The notes: generated by a model not told the origin, from the sequence alone. DNA of 64,000 nt from Arthrobacter sp. ATA002 (GCF_026898095.1 NZ_CP114015.1:1674001-1738000), one strand, 5' to 3'. Shown: positions 31,695 to 41,573, counted from the stretch's first letter. Made by a program: numbers and translations.

Positions 31695-32534
31695 TTACTT
31701 CAGGGTAAACGAGTCTATCGTCACCGGGGTTTTCGGCTGGCCGTCCGCAGTTTCCGCACCGTCCTTCACAGCTCCCTGCGCGGCGACCGATTCCAGAACA
31801 TCCAGCCCTGAGGTTAGCTTACCCATGATCGTGTAGCCGCCCGCATCCTGCGGAAGAATCGAGTCCTTGTAAACGAGGAAGAACTGTGTGCCGTGGCTGT
31901 CCGTGGTGGCCGCCCGGGCCACTGCGACGGACCCCGCCGGATACACGCCGTCGGCCGGCGTGTTTTCAACGGGACCCCACTGGTAGCCGGGCTGTCCGGC
32001 GCCGTCACCGTTCAGGGATCCGCACTGCAGGATGCCCATGGTCTCCGCCGTGGTCAGCCGGTGGCACGTTTTCCCGGCAAAGAACCCGGAATCCGCCAGT
32101 GATTTAAACACTGCAACCGCCTGCGGGGCCACGGTGCCGTCGAGTTCGACGCCGAGATCCCCGGCGCTGGTGGCCAGCGTTCCGGAAAAGACCCGGCCCT
32201 CGGCCAGCGACTTGTCCGGGATTTCCGCGGGTGCTGCGGCCGGTGTCCCGGACGGCCCGGGGGCGGGCTCATCGGCGTCGCCGGGTGTGGGTTCGGCGGA
32301 TGAACCGGCGGCGGCCGCCTGCTGCTCGATGAGCCGGGTCTCCTCCGGCGTGGGATTGGAGGAAAACCACGTCACCTGCAGCGCCAGTGCAAGCGCGAGG
32401 GCCAGGGCAGCGGCGGCGCCGGCAAAGAGGTTGTCCCGCGTCCGGCGCCCGGCCTGCGCCTGCTCCAGTCCGCGCCTGGCCTTGATCCGGGCGATGCGCC
32501 GCCGGGTTTCGCGGTCTTGTCGGGTCGCGGCCAC
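31695..32534 (-). CDS. Membrane-anchored peptidyl-prolyl cis-trans isomerase (cyclophilin type)
   Basis: 279 residues, intact, GTG start behind GAGAGGAAAA. A basic cytosolic N-terminus and one transmembrane helix (about residues 36-55, Ala/Leu-rich) anchor it; a Pro/Ala/Glu linker leads to a cyclophilin domain outside the cell, with KTCHRLTTAETMGILQCGSL and DSHGTQFFLVYKDSILP as family motifs. The active-site arginine of classic cyclophilins appears as the R of CHRL. Likely an extracytoplasmic folding factor. It is separated by about 52 nt from the DUF349 start downstream on the same strand. Confidence 0.88.
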   Translation of the reverse strand: MAATRQDRETRRRIARIKARRGLEQAQAGRRTRDNLFAGAAAALALALALALQVTWFSSNPTPEETRLIEQQAAAAGSSAEPTPGDADEPAPGPSGTPAAAPAEIPDKSLAEGRVFSGTLATSAGDLGVELDGTVAPQAVAVFKSLADSGFFAGKTCHRLTTAETMGILQCGSLNGDGAGQPGYQWGPVENTPADGVYPAGSVAVARAATTDSHGTQFFLVYKDSILPQDAGGYTIMGKLTSGLDVLESVAAQGAVKDGAETADGQPKTPVTIDSFTLK

Positions 32535-32721
32535 GGGTTTTCCTCTCGGAGCGTGCGGACATCGGCGGGCGTGCCGGCAGCGCCGGCACGGAGGCGGCGG
32601 TGCATCCGGTTCGCCTTGGCGCGCGCGGAAGACCTAAAATGAGTGCCGCACTTAGTTTAGGCACCCGGCAGGCCATTTCCCTGCAGCGGACTGCCCCCAT
32701 CCGTAGAAGGAGCTCGCCCGC

Positions 32722-34113
32722 ATGGCACGCAAGGCCTCACTGTCCGGTTTCCCCGAATGGCTACCGCAGGAGCGTCTCGTCGAACTCCACGTCCTGGACG
32801 TCCTGCGGCGCACCTTCGAACTGCACGGGTTCACGAACATTGAAACGCGCGCGGTGGAAACCGTGGGACAGCTGCTGCGCAAGGGCGAGATCGACAAGGA
32901 AGTCTACGCACTGAGCCGGCTGCAGGCGGAGGAAGGGGAAGCCTCCGGCAAACAGGATCCCCATCAGCTGGCACTCCACTTTGACCTGACCGTCCCCTTC
33001 GCGCGCTACGTCGTGGAGAACGCCGGGCACCTGGCGTTCCCCTTCCGCCGGTACCAGATCCAGAAGGTCTGGCGCGGAGAGCGTCCGCAGGAGGGCCGGG
33101 CCCGCGAATTCACCCAGGCGGACATTGATGTGGTGGGCGACGGCGAACTTCCCTTCCGGTACGACGTCGAGTTGGCGCTGGTGATCGCCGAGGCGCTGGG
33201 CGCCCTGCCCATTCCCGATTTCAAGATCCGGGTCAACAACCGCAAACTGGCCGAAGGCTTCTACCGGGGCATGGGGCTGGAAGACACCGCCGGCGTCCTG
33301 CGCAGCATCGACAAGCTGGAGAAGATCGGCGCTGCCCGTGTTGCCGAACTGCTGCAGGAGGAGCTGGGCGCCACGCCCGGGCAGGCCGAGGCGGCCCTGA
33401 AGCTGGCCTCCATCCGGGCCGAAGACCTCTCCTTCGCGGAGCAGGTGCGCGCCCTGGGCGTCAGCAATGAACTCGTCGAAGAAGGCCTGGACGAGCTGTC
33501 CCAGGTCATCGGTGAAGCCGTGAAGCGGGCTCCGGGCAAGGTGGTGGCTGACCTGAGCATCGCCCGCGGCCTGGACTACTACACCGGCACCGTGTACGAA
33601 ACGGTGCTGGTGGGCCACGAGTCGCTCGGATCGATCTGCTCCGGCGGGCGCTACGATTCCCTGGCCGCCAAGGGCAGCCGGACCTTCCCCGGCGTCGGCC
33701 TGTCCATCGGCGTGACCCGGCTGGTCATGCGCATCCTGAGCCAGAACTTTGCCGAGTCCAGCCGCAGCGTGCCCACCGCCGTCCTGGTGGCCCTCGCCAA
33801 TGACGATTCTTGGTCCGCAGCGCAGGACATCGCAGCAGAACTGCGGGGCCGCGGCATTTCCGTGGAAGTTGCCGCGAAGGCGGAGAAGTTCGGCAAGCAG
33901 ATCAAGTACGCTGACCGCCGCGGCATTCCGTTTGTCTGGTTCACCGCCGAAGACGGCAGCCACGAGGTCAAGGACATCCGTTCCGGCGAGCAGGTACCGG
34001 CCGATCCGCAGACCTGGACGCCGCCCGCTGAGGACCTTCTTCCGCAGGTCACCCGGGCCGCCGCTCCCGGGAGTAGCCCGGCGCATCAGCGCCGCCGCGC
34101 TCCCGGGGAGTAG
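32722..34113 (+). CDS. hisS: Histidyl-tRNA synthetase
   Basis: Class II synthetase. Motifs: FDLTVPFARYV (motif 1/2 region), RRYQIQKVWRGERPQEGRAREF (motif 2), the histidine-binding loops around ARGLDYYTGTVYET, and GGRYDSLAAKG with GVGLSIGVTRL (motif 3), followed by the anticodon-binding domain. ATG 32722 follows AGAAGGAGC. As printed it is 463 residues, but the last dozen codons read through a tandem repeat. The first repeat copy has CCCGGGAGTAG where the second has CCCGGGGAGTAG; restoring that G would end the protein at RAAAPGE about 37 nt earlier. Confidence 0.95.
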   Translation: MARKASLSGFPEWLPQERLVELHVLDVLRRTFELHGFTNIETRAVETVGQLLRKGEIDKEVYALSRLQAEEGEASGKQDPHQLALHFDLTVPFARYVVENAGHLAFPFRRYQIQKVWRGERPQEGRAREFTQADIDVVGDGELPFRYDVELALVIAEALGALPIPDFKIRVNNRKLAEGFYRGMGLEDTAGVLRSIDKLEKIGAARVAELLQEELGATPGQAEAALKLASIRAEDLSFAEQVRALGVSNELVEEGLDELSQVIGEAVKRAPGKVVADLSIARGLDYYTGTVYETVLVGHESLGSICSGGRYDSLAAKGSRTFPGVGLSIGVTRLVMRILSQNFAESSRSVPTAVLVALANDDSWSAAQDIAAELRGRGISVEVAAKAEKFGKQIKYADRRGIPFVWFTAEDGSHEVKDIRSGEQVPADPQTWTPPAEDLLPQVTRAAAPGSSPAHQRRRAPGE

Positions 34114-34142
34114 CCCGGCGCATCAGGCGCCGCCGCGCTCCC
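34058..34142. repeat. Tandem ~35-bp repeat spanning the hisS / response-regulator junction
   Basis: Copy 1 at about 34058-34089, copy 2 at 34091-34125 and a third partial copy to 34142 share GCTCCCGG-GGAGTAGCCCGGCGCATCAG. The unit contains the presumed hisS stop (GAGTAG) and, in the last copy, the stop of the convergent regulator. Its GCATCAGCGCC core resembles the repeat behind pdxS. Confidence 0.85.
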
Positions 34143-34824
34143 GAAAAGCAATGGCAGCCTGGACCCTGGACTGCACCCCCAGCTTCGCCAGGACCCGTGA
34201 CACGTGGGTCTTCACGGTTGTTTCGGCAATCGCCAGGCGGCGGGCAATCTGCCGGTTGGACAATCCTTCGCCCAGGCAGGCCAGGACAGCCTCTTCGCGG
34301 GCGGTCAGCGCCTCGCCCGGCAGGCCGGGGCCTGCGGCTGCATCCGCGGATCCGGGCACCGCGGAGCCGGGCACCGGGGGACGGGGCCCGGCAACGAACG
34401 CCGCGATCAGGGTCCCTGTCACCTCGGGCGACAGCACGCTGTCGCCGCCGGCCAGGGACCGGACCGCCCGCACCAGTTCGGCCGGTTCCACTGATTTCAG
34501 CACGAAGCCCGCTGCGCCGGCCCGCAGCGCCCCGAACACATAGTCATCCAGATCGAACGTGGTCAGCACCAGCACTGCGGAGAGCGCTTCGGTGACGATC
34601 TGCGTGGTGGCTGCGATTCCGTCGGTTCCGGGCATGCGGATATCCATCAGCGTCACGTCCGGCCGCAGCGCGCGGGCCATTGTCACTGCCGTGGCACCGT
34701 CGGCCGCCTCACCCGCAATGTCAAAGCCGCCCGCTGTTTCCAGGATCATGCGCAGACCGGTCCGGATGGCGGCGTGGTCATCGGCCAGGAGGATCCGGAG
34801 CGGAGCTTCCGCCGGCCCGGTCAC
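34123..34824 (-). CDS. NarL/FixJ-family response regulator
   Basis: 233 residues, intact. Receiver domain with ILLADDHAAIRTGL (acidic pocket), the phospho-accepting Asp in DVTLMDIRMPGTDG, a conserved Lys in GFVLKSVEPAEL, then a Pro/Ala-rich linker and a LuxR-type helix-turn-helix (LTAREEAVLACLGEGLSNRQIARRL). GTG start overlaps the kinase stop (34821-34824), so kinase and regulator are coupled. Its last codons lie in the tandem repeat. Target genes are not visible; the adjacent divergent adenine deaminase gene is not an obvious target. Confidence 0.92.
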   Translation of the reverse strand: MTGPAEAPLRILLADDHAAIRTGLRMILETAGGFDIAGEAADGATAVTMARALRPDVTLMDIRMPGTDGIAATTQIVTEALSAVLVLTTFDLDDYVFGALRAGAAGFVLKSVEPAELVRAVRSLAGGDSVLSPEVTGTLIAAFVAGPRPPVPGSAVPGSADAAAGPGLPGEALTAREEAVLACLGEGLSNRQIARRLAIAETTVKTHVSRVLAKLGVQSRVQAAIAFRERGGA

Positions 34825-36206
34825 TGGGCTCCGTCCAGAGGCAGCCGGACTTTTACCTGCCAGGTGTCCGCGGGGGCGTCCGGCCGCGCAGGGCCGCTTC
34901 CGCCGTCGTCGTCCCGGGTCCTGCCGGCACTGAACACGCCGGAGAGCTGGGCCGTGCGCAGCGCCATATTGCGCAGGCCGGTGCCGTTGCCGCCGGGCGC
35001 TGTTCCGCCGGATGTTCCGGCCGGGCCTGGACGGCCCGCCGCGTCCGCTGCGGCGGGCAGGCTGTTGCTGACGGTGAGCTGTACCTCTCCGGCCTCCTGC
35101 CGCAGCACCACCTTCACCGGCTCGCCCGGGGCATGCCGAACGGCATTGGTCAGCGATTCCTGCACGATCCGAAAGATGCTGCTCTGCAGCAGGACCGGAA
35201 GCTCCGGATCGGCGTCAAGCGTCAGCTCCGCCGGGTTGCCCGCCAGCCGCGCCGATTCGGTCAGCGACCGCAGCTGCTCCAACCCGCCGGCCATCGGCAC
35301 CCGGCCGGCAAAAGGTGAAACGGCCACAGGGTTTGCCCCGGCGGCGGAAGGTCCGCTGCCGCGGGACTGCAGAAGCTCGATCATGGCGCGCATCTCCTCC
35401 AGCGCGTGGACGCTCTCGCTGCGCACCTGCGCCAGTACCTGCCGGTCCAGCGCACTGTCGGCGGCTGACAGCGCGGCCGCTGACTGGAGCGCGACGGCGG
35501 ACAAACGGCCGGCAATGGCATCATGCAGTTCACGGGCCATCGCTGCGCGCTCGGAGGCCAGTGCCACCTGGAGGGACAGCTCAGCCATTTCCGCCGCCCG
35601 CTCCGCGTTCAGCCGTTCGGTTTCCGCGCGGGTCCTTTCCTGCTCGGCGCGGTCGGCCTGCCGGCGCAGGGTTCCGGCCCACCACAGGGGCATGAGGCAG
35701 GTGAGGGTCGCCTGCACAACGCCCACCAGGAGGAAGGCCCAGTCGCGGTGGACCGCGCTAACGGCGGCCACTATGAAGGCAGCGGTGGCCAGGGCGGCTT
35801 TTTCCAGTGCACGGCTGAGCCGGGGCGAGCCGAACAGGATGCCGGAGTAGAAGAATTCGAAGAGCAGCAGGTAGTTGATGAGCCCGGCGCCGGTCAGGAC
35901 GCCCGCGGCGATGGCAGTACCGGTCACGGCGAGCATGAGGGACACGCGGCGGCGCCGAAACAGGGTTCCGGCGCACCCCAGAACCAGGATCGCGAACCAT
36001 ACGGGGACGGGCGCCTCCAGCACCGGAGGCAGCATGTCAAGGGAGTTGACCCCGGCCGCTTTCAGCACGAGACCCGCCGCAAGGTAGGCAGCGGCGGTGG
36101 CGGCGCCCGTAGGCCAGATTCCGCTGCCCCACGAATCCAGGGCGCCGGCCCGGCCCGCTTCCGCCGCGGAACTTTCGGCGGTGTCGGGCGTCGGGGGAGG
36201 CAGCAT
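34821..36206 (-). CDS. Sensor histidine kinase, HisKA_3 (NarX/DesK-like) type
   Basis: 461 residues. After about 30 residues, five or six hydrophobic segments form a membrane sensor without a sizeable extracellular loop, then a coiled-coil of Glu/Arg-rich repeats, the phospho-acceptor histidine in ARELHDAIAGRLSAVALQ, and an ATPase domain with IVQESLTNAVRHAPGE and GTGLRNMALRTAQL. Start ATG 36206 is preceded 6 nt upstream by TACTCT and has no Shine-Dalgarno, suggesting a leaderless mRNA. A longer reading upstream would run antisense through the deaminase gene and is rejected. Confidence 0.9.
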   Translation of the reverse strand: MLPPPTPDTAESSAAEAGRAGALDSWGSGIWPTGAATAAAYLAAGLVLKAAGVNSLDMLPPVLEAPVPVWFAILVLGCAGTLFRRRRVSLMLAVTGTAIAAGVLTGAGLINYLLLFEFFYSGILFGSPRLSRALEKAALATAAFIVAAVSAVHRDWAFLLVGVVQATLTCLMPLWWAGTLRRQADRAEQERTRAETERLNAERAAEMAELSLQVALASERAAMARELHDAIAGRLSAVALQSAAALSAADSALDRQVLAQVRSESVHALEEMRAMIELLQSRGSGPSAAGANPVAVSPFAGRVPMAGGLEQLRSLTESARLAGNPAELTLDADPELPVLLQSSIFRIVQESLTNAVRHAPGEPVKVVLRQEAGEVQLTVSNSLPAAADAAGRPGPAGTSGGTAPGGNGTGLRNMALRTAQLSGVFSAGRTRDDDGGSGPARPDAPADTWQVKVRLPLDGAQ

Positions 36207-36329
36207 GAGTCCAGAGTAGCGACCGTTGCGGGCCGTCCGCCGCGCCTGCAGCCCGGAGTCCTCCCAAATGATGAGGACCGGCTGCCGGCCCCGCGGACGG
36301 GAGGGCCCGCCGGGACCTAGGCTTAAACC
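36207..36329. promoter_or_regulatory. Divergent promoter region, kinase / adenine deaminase
   Basis: TACTCT (minus strand, 36218-36213) ends 6 nt before the kinase ATG and TAGGCT (plus strand, 36318-36323) ends 6 nt before the deaminase ATG. Both fit TAnnnT and predict transcription starting at the start codon. Confidence 0.45.
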
Positions 36330-37354
36330 ATGTCGACTTCCCCTGCCGCAGCCCTGCTGCCCTGCGCCGAACTCCACCTGCACATTGAAGGAACCCTGGA
36401 ACCTGAACTGATTTTTGAACTCGCCGCCCGGAACGGCCTTTCGCTTCCCTACGCGGATCTCGCGGAGCTGCGCGCCCGGTACGAGTTCACGGATCTGAAG
36501 TCCTTCCTGGACCTGTACTACGCCAACATGGAGGTGCTGCGGACCGAGGCCGACTTTGCGGACATGACCCGCTCCTATCTGCGCAGGGCCGCCGCCGCCG
36601 GCGTCCGGCACGTGGAAATGATGGTCGATCCGCAGGCGCACCTGCTCCGCGGTGTTCCGCTGGAAACCTGCATTCACGGTGTTGCCGGCGTGCTGGCCGG
36701 CAGCCTGGAGGAGTTCGGGGTGTCGTCCGAACTGATCGCCGCGTTCCTGCGGGACCGTCCCGTTGCCGAAGCCGAAGACGTGCTGCGGCAGCTGGTGGCC
36801 ATGGAGGCGCCGATTGTGGGGATCGGGCTGGACTCCGCGGAAGTGGGCAACCCGCCCGAGGGCTTTATCGAGCTGTACCGGATGGCCCGGGATGCCGGCC
36901 TCAAGTGTGTGGCCCATGCCGGGGAAGAAGGCCCGTCGCATTACATCGAGCAGGCCCTGGACCTGCTGCTGGTGGACCGGATCGACCACGGTATCCGCTG
37001 CCTGGACGATCCGGCCCTGGTGGAGCGCCTCGTGCGTGACCGGATTCCCCTGACCATCTGCCCGCTCTCCAACGTCCGGCTGCGGTCGGTGGACACGCTG
37101 GCAGACCATCCGCTGCCGCAGATGCTGGCCCGGGGCTCAACGTATCGGTGAACTCTGATGATCCGGCGTATTTCGGCGGTTACATTGACGATAATTTCCG
37201 GCTCCTGCAGCACACCTTCGACCTGTCTGTGGAGCAGCTCGCGGAACTGGCGGTTAATTCCGTGGAAGCGTCCTTCGCTCCGCCGGCCCGCCGCGCCGAA
37301 CTGCTGGACCTGATCCGGTCCTGGCACAGCGCACAGGACGGGGCGCGTCCGTAG
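36330..37354 (+). CDS. Adenine deaminase (adenosine-deaminase superfamily, Aah1-like); frameshifted
   Basis: TIM-barrel zinc hydrolase of about 341 residues converting adenine to hypoxanthine. Metal motif ELHLHIEGTLEPELIF, later GIGLDSAEVGNPP, VAHAGEEGPSHYI, RIDHGIRCLDD and VNSDDPAYFGGYIDDNF. The combination HIEGTLEPE, LDSAEVGNPP and DDPAYFGGY is what I recall of bacterial and fungal adenine deaminases of this fold rather than of true adenosine deaminases, so purine salvage from adenine is preferred. One C is missing at 37136 (GGGGCTC for GGGGCCTC), which as printed truncates the protein before the last zinc ligand region; the repaired reading is ARGLNVSVNSDD. Confidence 0.85.
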
Positions 37355-37385
37355 CGTTCCCGCGGCTCCTACTGTGCCGCCGCTG

Positions 37386-38695
37386 CTACTGCGGTTCGCC
37401 CGGGCCTGACAGGCCGGCGGGCGCGCCCGGATCCTTCGGGCGGCGCACCGTCAGCCGCACGACGAGCCCGGACAACAGCACGATCAGCATCAGCAGAATG
37501 GCAAACGGCGGCAGGCTCAGGGCCGTCACCAGGGCTCCGGCCAGGCCGGCGAGGTTCACGGCCCGGGGCGTGAACCAGCGGCGCTGGTCCAGGGCATAGC
37601 CGCACAGATTGGTGATGGCCGCGTGTAATAACAGCCCAAAGCAGGCCAGGGCCAGCAGCGTGACCAGTTCCGCCGTCAGCACCAGGACGACGACGGCGGC
37701 GCCCGCCGCGGCTGCGGCCGGCCACGGTACCTGCCGGGACCCGCCGGTGCGGCCGAACAGCCGCGGAAGGTCGCCGTCGCCGGCCATGGCTCCGGCCGTC
37801 CGGGCCGTTCCTTCGACCAGTACCCATACCCCCGACAGGGCCGCCGCCGCGGCGGCAACGGCAACGGCTCCGGTGCCGATGCCCAGCCCCACCACGGCCA
37901 CCGGCTCCCGCAGCGGAGCCGGCGACTGTGCCAGCGCGCCGGCTTCGGAGAACCATGCCAGCAGCGACTGCCCCACCAGGATGTACAGGCCCAGAGTGAC
38001 CAGGACCGCCGCTGGAAGCACCCGGGGAATGAGGCGGTCAGGTTCCCGGACCCGAAAGCCCATGGCGGCCAGCCGGGCGTACCCGGCGAACGCGAAGTAC
38101 GCGAAGCCCGCCCCCTGCAGCAGCCCTGCCGTCGGCGTGGCGTCCTCGAGGACCCCGGCGGCGGGGGCTGCCCGCCGGCTTCGTTGAACGCAACCACGAC
38201 GGAAAAGCCCAGCACCGCGATGACGAAGGCCAGCACGAAACGGATCACCCAGGTGCCGCGGGGTACACCGAAGAGGTTCAGGGCGGTGCCCGCTGCTGCC
38301 GCCGCGGCCGCTCCCGCCCGTGCGTACTCCGGCACCGCATACAGGCCGAAGGCCAGCGCCAGCACCGCGGCCGAAGGCACCAGGGCACACAGCAGGGTCC
38401 ACCCGGTGAAAAACCCCATGTACGGCCCCAGCAGGACCCGGGCCGCCGAGCGCGTTGTTCCGCCTTCATTGGTGTGGCCCGAGTTGCGCAGCCCCGCGCT
38501 GAGCAGGAACGTGGACGCCGCCGAACAGTAGGCCACCAGCGCCGCCAGGGCCAGGGCGGCGGGGAGGGCGGAGCCGGCGGCGCCCGCCACCGGCGGCAGC
38601 ACCACGAAGATGCCGCCGCCCACCATGCAGCCCACGCCCACCGTGGTCGCGTCGAAGCCGCCCAGCGGGGGAGTGTCTGCGGAAGTCCCGGGCAC
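37386..38695 (-). CDS. APC-superfamily amino-acid permease; frameshifted
   Basis: Integral membrane transporter of about 437 residues with around 12 hydrophobic segments. The substrate-binding unwound helix 1 shows VGCMVGGGIFVVLPP, typical of APC transporters; helix 6 region reads GFAYFAFAGYARL. One G is missing near 38173 (GGCGGGCAGCC for GGCGGGGCAGCC), separating the N-terminal five helices from the rest; repaired reading EAGGAAPAAGVLEDATPT. Start GTG 38695 was chosen over TTG 38707 because GGAG lies 6 nt upstream of it. Substrate unknown. Confidence 0.8.
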
Positions 38696-38860
38696 GCACC
38701 GCTCCAATCAGTCGGGCCCGGGCCGTGCCGCGGCCGCCTGCGGCTGCACGGCGGTGCCATGGCTGGGAAAGGATGTGAACACCGGTAAACTCATGAAGAG
38801 ACCTTGTATTCACAATGAGCGGGAACAGAGTTTTCCGCAAGCAATCTTGAAAGGACTGCT

Positions 38861-40637
38861 GTGCTGCGCACTCATGCCCTTGGTTCCCTGAGGGCCGAGC
38901 ATATTGGACAGACCGTCACTCTCACCGGCTGGGTGGCCCGGCGCCGGGACCACGGCGGGGTTGCCTTCCTCGATCTCCGTGACGCCTCCGGAGTCGCCCA
39001 GGTCGTCGTTCGCGAAGAGGACGTTTTCCACGGCCTGCGCAATGAATACGTCCTGCAGATCACCGGCACCGTGCAGAAGCGCCCCGAGGGCAACGAAACC
39101 CCTCCCTCGCCACAGGAGCCGTGGAAGTCATTGCGGACAAGGTGGTTGTCCTGAACACTTCCGACCCGCTGCCGTTCCAGATCGACGAGCACGTTGAGGT
39201 TGGCGAAGAGGCCCGGCTGAAGCACCGCTACCTCGACCTGCGCCGTCCGGCCCCCGCAAAGAACATGCGCCTGCGCTCGGAAGCCAACCGGGTGGCCCGC
39301 AACCTGCTGCATGACGAAGGTTTCGTGGAGATCGAAACCCCCACGCTGACCCGTTCCACTCCCGAAGGCGCCCGCGACTTCGTGGTCCCGGCACGCCTTG
39401 CTCCGGGATCCTGGTATGCCCTGCCGCAGTCACCGCAGCTGTTCAAGCAGCTGCTCCAGGTGGGCGGGTTCGAAAAGTACTACCAGATCGCCCGTTGCTA
39501 CCGCGACGAGGATTTCCGGGCGGACCGCCAGCCGGAGTTCACCCAGCTGGACATCGAAGCCAGCTTCGTCGAGGAAGACGACATCATTGCCCTCGGCGAG
39601 CAGATCGTGAAGTCGCTCTGGAAGCTGATCGACGTCGAAATCCCCACCCCGATCCAGCGCATGACCTACGCCGACGCCATGGCCCGCTTCGGTTCGGACA
39701 AGCCGGACCTGCGCTTCGGCCTGGAACTGACCGAGCTCACCGAGTTCTTCAAGGACACCACCTTCCGCGTCTTCCAGGCCCCCTATGTGGGCGCCGTCGT
39801 CATGCCCGGCGGTGCCTCGCAGCCACGACGCACGCTCGACGCCTGGCAGGAATGGGCCAAGCAGCGCGGCGCCAAGGGCCTGGCCTACGTCCTGGTCCAG
39901 GAGGACGGCACGCTGACCGGCCCCGTGGCCAAGAACCTCACCGACTTTGAGCGGGAGAACCTGGCCGCGAAGGTGGGCGCCAACCCCGGCGACTGCATTT
40001 TCTTCGGTGCCGGCGAAAAGAGCGAGGCGCGCGCCCTCCTCGGTGCCGCCCGCGTGGAGATCGGCCACCGCACCGGCCTGATCGATCCCAACGAGTGGGC
40101 CTTCGTGTGGATTGTCGACGCGCCCATGTTCGAGCCGGCGTCGGCTGCCGTTGCTGCCGGTGACGTTGCCGTGGGCGGCGGCGCCTGGACGGCGGTGCAC
40201 CATGCCTTCACCTCGCCCAAGCCCGAGTTCATGGACACCTTCGACACCGATCCGGAGTCGGCTCTGGCCTACGCCTACGACATTGTCTGCAACGGCAACG
40301 AAATCGGCGGCGGTTCCATCCGTATCCACCAGCGCGACGTGCAGGAACGCGTCTTCAAGGTCATGGGCCTTTCGCAGGAGGACGCGCAGGAAAAGTTTGG
40401 CTTCCTGCTCGAAGGCTTCAAGTACGGCGCCCGCCCCACGGCGGCATTGCCTTCGGCTGGGACCGCGTGGTGGCCCTGCTGGCCGGCACCGAGTCCATCC
40501 GCGACGTCATTGCCTTCCCGAAGTCCGGCGGCGGCTACGACCCGCTGACCGCGGCACCGGCTCCGATCACCGCGCAGCAGCGCAGGGAAGCCGGCGTTGA
40601 CTTTAAGCCCAAGCCGAAGGAAGAAGCCCAGGGCTAA
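38861..40637 (+). CDS. aspS: Aspartyl-tRNA synthetase, probably non-discriminating; two frameshifts
   Basis: Bacterial-type AspRS of about 592 residues. N-terminal anticodon-binding OB fold ([20 protein letters not shown]), class II motif 2 around [20 protein letters not shown], the GAD insert, and motif 3 near [17 protein letters not shown]. The His of RRRDHGG is the residue associated with non-discriminating AspRS (Leu in the strict E. coli enzyme), implying tRNA-Asn charging via Asp-tRNA-Asn and GatCAB. GTG start with AAAGGA upstream. Lost bases: one A at 39096-39098 (giving [15 protein letters not shown]) and one C at 40430-40432 (giving [12 protein letters not shown]). Both losses hit highly conserved segments of an essential gene. 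Confidence 0.95.
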
Positions 40638-40668
40638 GGCCGGCGTTTCCCCGGTAACCTGAGCGGGC

Positions 40669-40699
40669 AAAGCCCGGCTGCCGTCCGCAGCCGGGCTTT
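40669..40699 (+). terminator. Intrinsic terminator-like hairpin behind aspS
   Basis: A perfect 13-bp stem (AAAGCCCGGCTGC / GCAGCCGGGCTTT) with a 5-nt loop starts 32 nt after the aspS stop. The arm itself ends in TTT, so it may work in both directions. Confidence 0.75.
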
Positions 40700-40712
40700 G
40701 TGCTGTCCGGAT

Positions 40713-40791
40713 CCCCTCCGTTTTGGGAAGAATCGGCCGGTCCGCAGCGGAGGGGTTTCCCAAACCGGAGGGATTTCCCAAACCGGAGGGA
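40713..40791. repeat. Tandem 18-bp repeat with an inverted copy, between convergent genes
   Basis: Two perfect copies of TTTCCCAAACCGGAGGGA occupy 40756-40773 and 40774-40791. An almost exact inverted copy (CCCCTCCGTTTTGGGAA) lies at 40713-40729, so either direct copy can pair with it in a hairpin. Confidence 0.85.
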
Positions 40792-40806
40792 ACCCGGGCC
40801 AGCCGG

Positions 40807-41312
40807 TCAGGCGAAGGCGGGAACCGTCAGGTGCCGGAAGGCCGAGCCGTGGAAGACCAGCGGTTCGTGGGCGTCGTCGTGGGAAGCATGCCCGTGGACG
40901 CGCAGCAGTACCACCGCATGGTCCCCGGCAGGATCTCCTTTTCCACGGAGCACTCGAGCCACAGGGCGGCCCGGTCCAGGAAGAGTGAGCCGGAGTTGTC
41001 AGTGTGCAGGCTCAGTCCGGCAAAGCGGTCCCCGGACTTGGACGCAATCTGCCTGCAGATGCCCTCGTGTCCGGCCCCGAGAATCGACACTCCGATCCGC
41101 CCGGAACCGCGCAGGACGGGCCAGGTCCTGGAGGTGTTCTGCACCGCGAACATCACCAGCGGCGGATCCATGGAAACCCCGACAGTGAAGGAAGACGCCA
41201 CAAGGCCCTGCGGCTCTCCATCGATCACTGCGCACAAAGCTGCAACGCCGGAGGGGAAACGGGAAAAGGCCCGCCGCAGCGCAGCGGGCTGAAGGTCGGT
41301 CAAAAGTGTCAT
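40807..41312 (-). CDS. Flavin reductase-like (FMN-binding split-barrel) protein; frameshifted
   Basis: About 168 residues with the flavin-reductase fold: RRAFSRFPSGVAALCAVID, GLVASSFTVGVSMDPPLVMFAVQ, TWPVLRGSGRIGVSILG, and a C-terminal HDDAHEPLVFHGSAFR. These two-component-system reductases reduce FMN or FAD with NAD(P)H for a partner monooxygenase; none is obvious nearby. One base is missing at 40931-40932 (minus ATCCTGCC for ATCCCTGCC), restoring EIPAGDHAVVLLRVHGHA and a TGA at 40809-40807. ATG 41312 preferred over an upstream TTG. Confidence 0.8.
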
Positions 41313-41573
41313 GCGCAAACATCCTCTGCCTCAAGCGCCCGGCCGGAAAAGAAAGAACGGCGGAACGCAGTACTTGCCGCGCCGGAATGGGTTCGGACGG
41401 CCGAATCGTCACCTGGAGCACCCCGCTACGGCGAGAGGGTTGCCGTCCAGCCGGCCAGGGCCAGTGGCTGGAACTCTTGATTCCTGCTCCAACCTAGGGC
41501 GGCCGGCATGGGAGCGCAAACCCCCGCCACAGTTCGTAAACTCCGCTTCATAAAAGTCACGGGGATGAAGGGA

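Noticed and set aside
36207..37109. N-terminal extension of the sensor kinase reaching 37109
   Set aside because: It would run antisense through most of the adenine deaminase gene. The conserved membrane region begins after ATG 36206.
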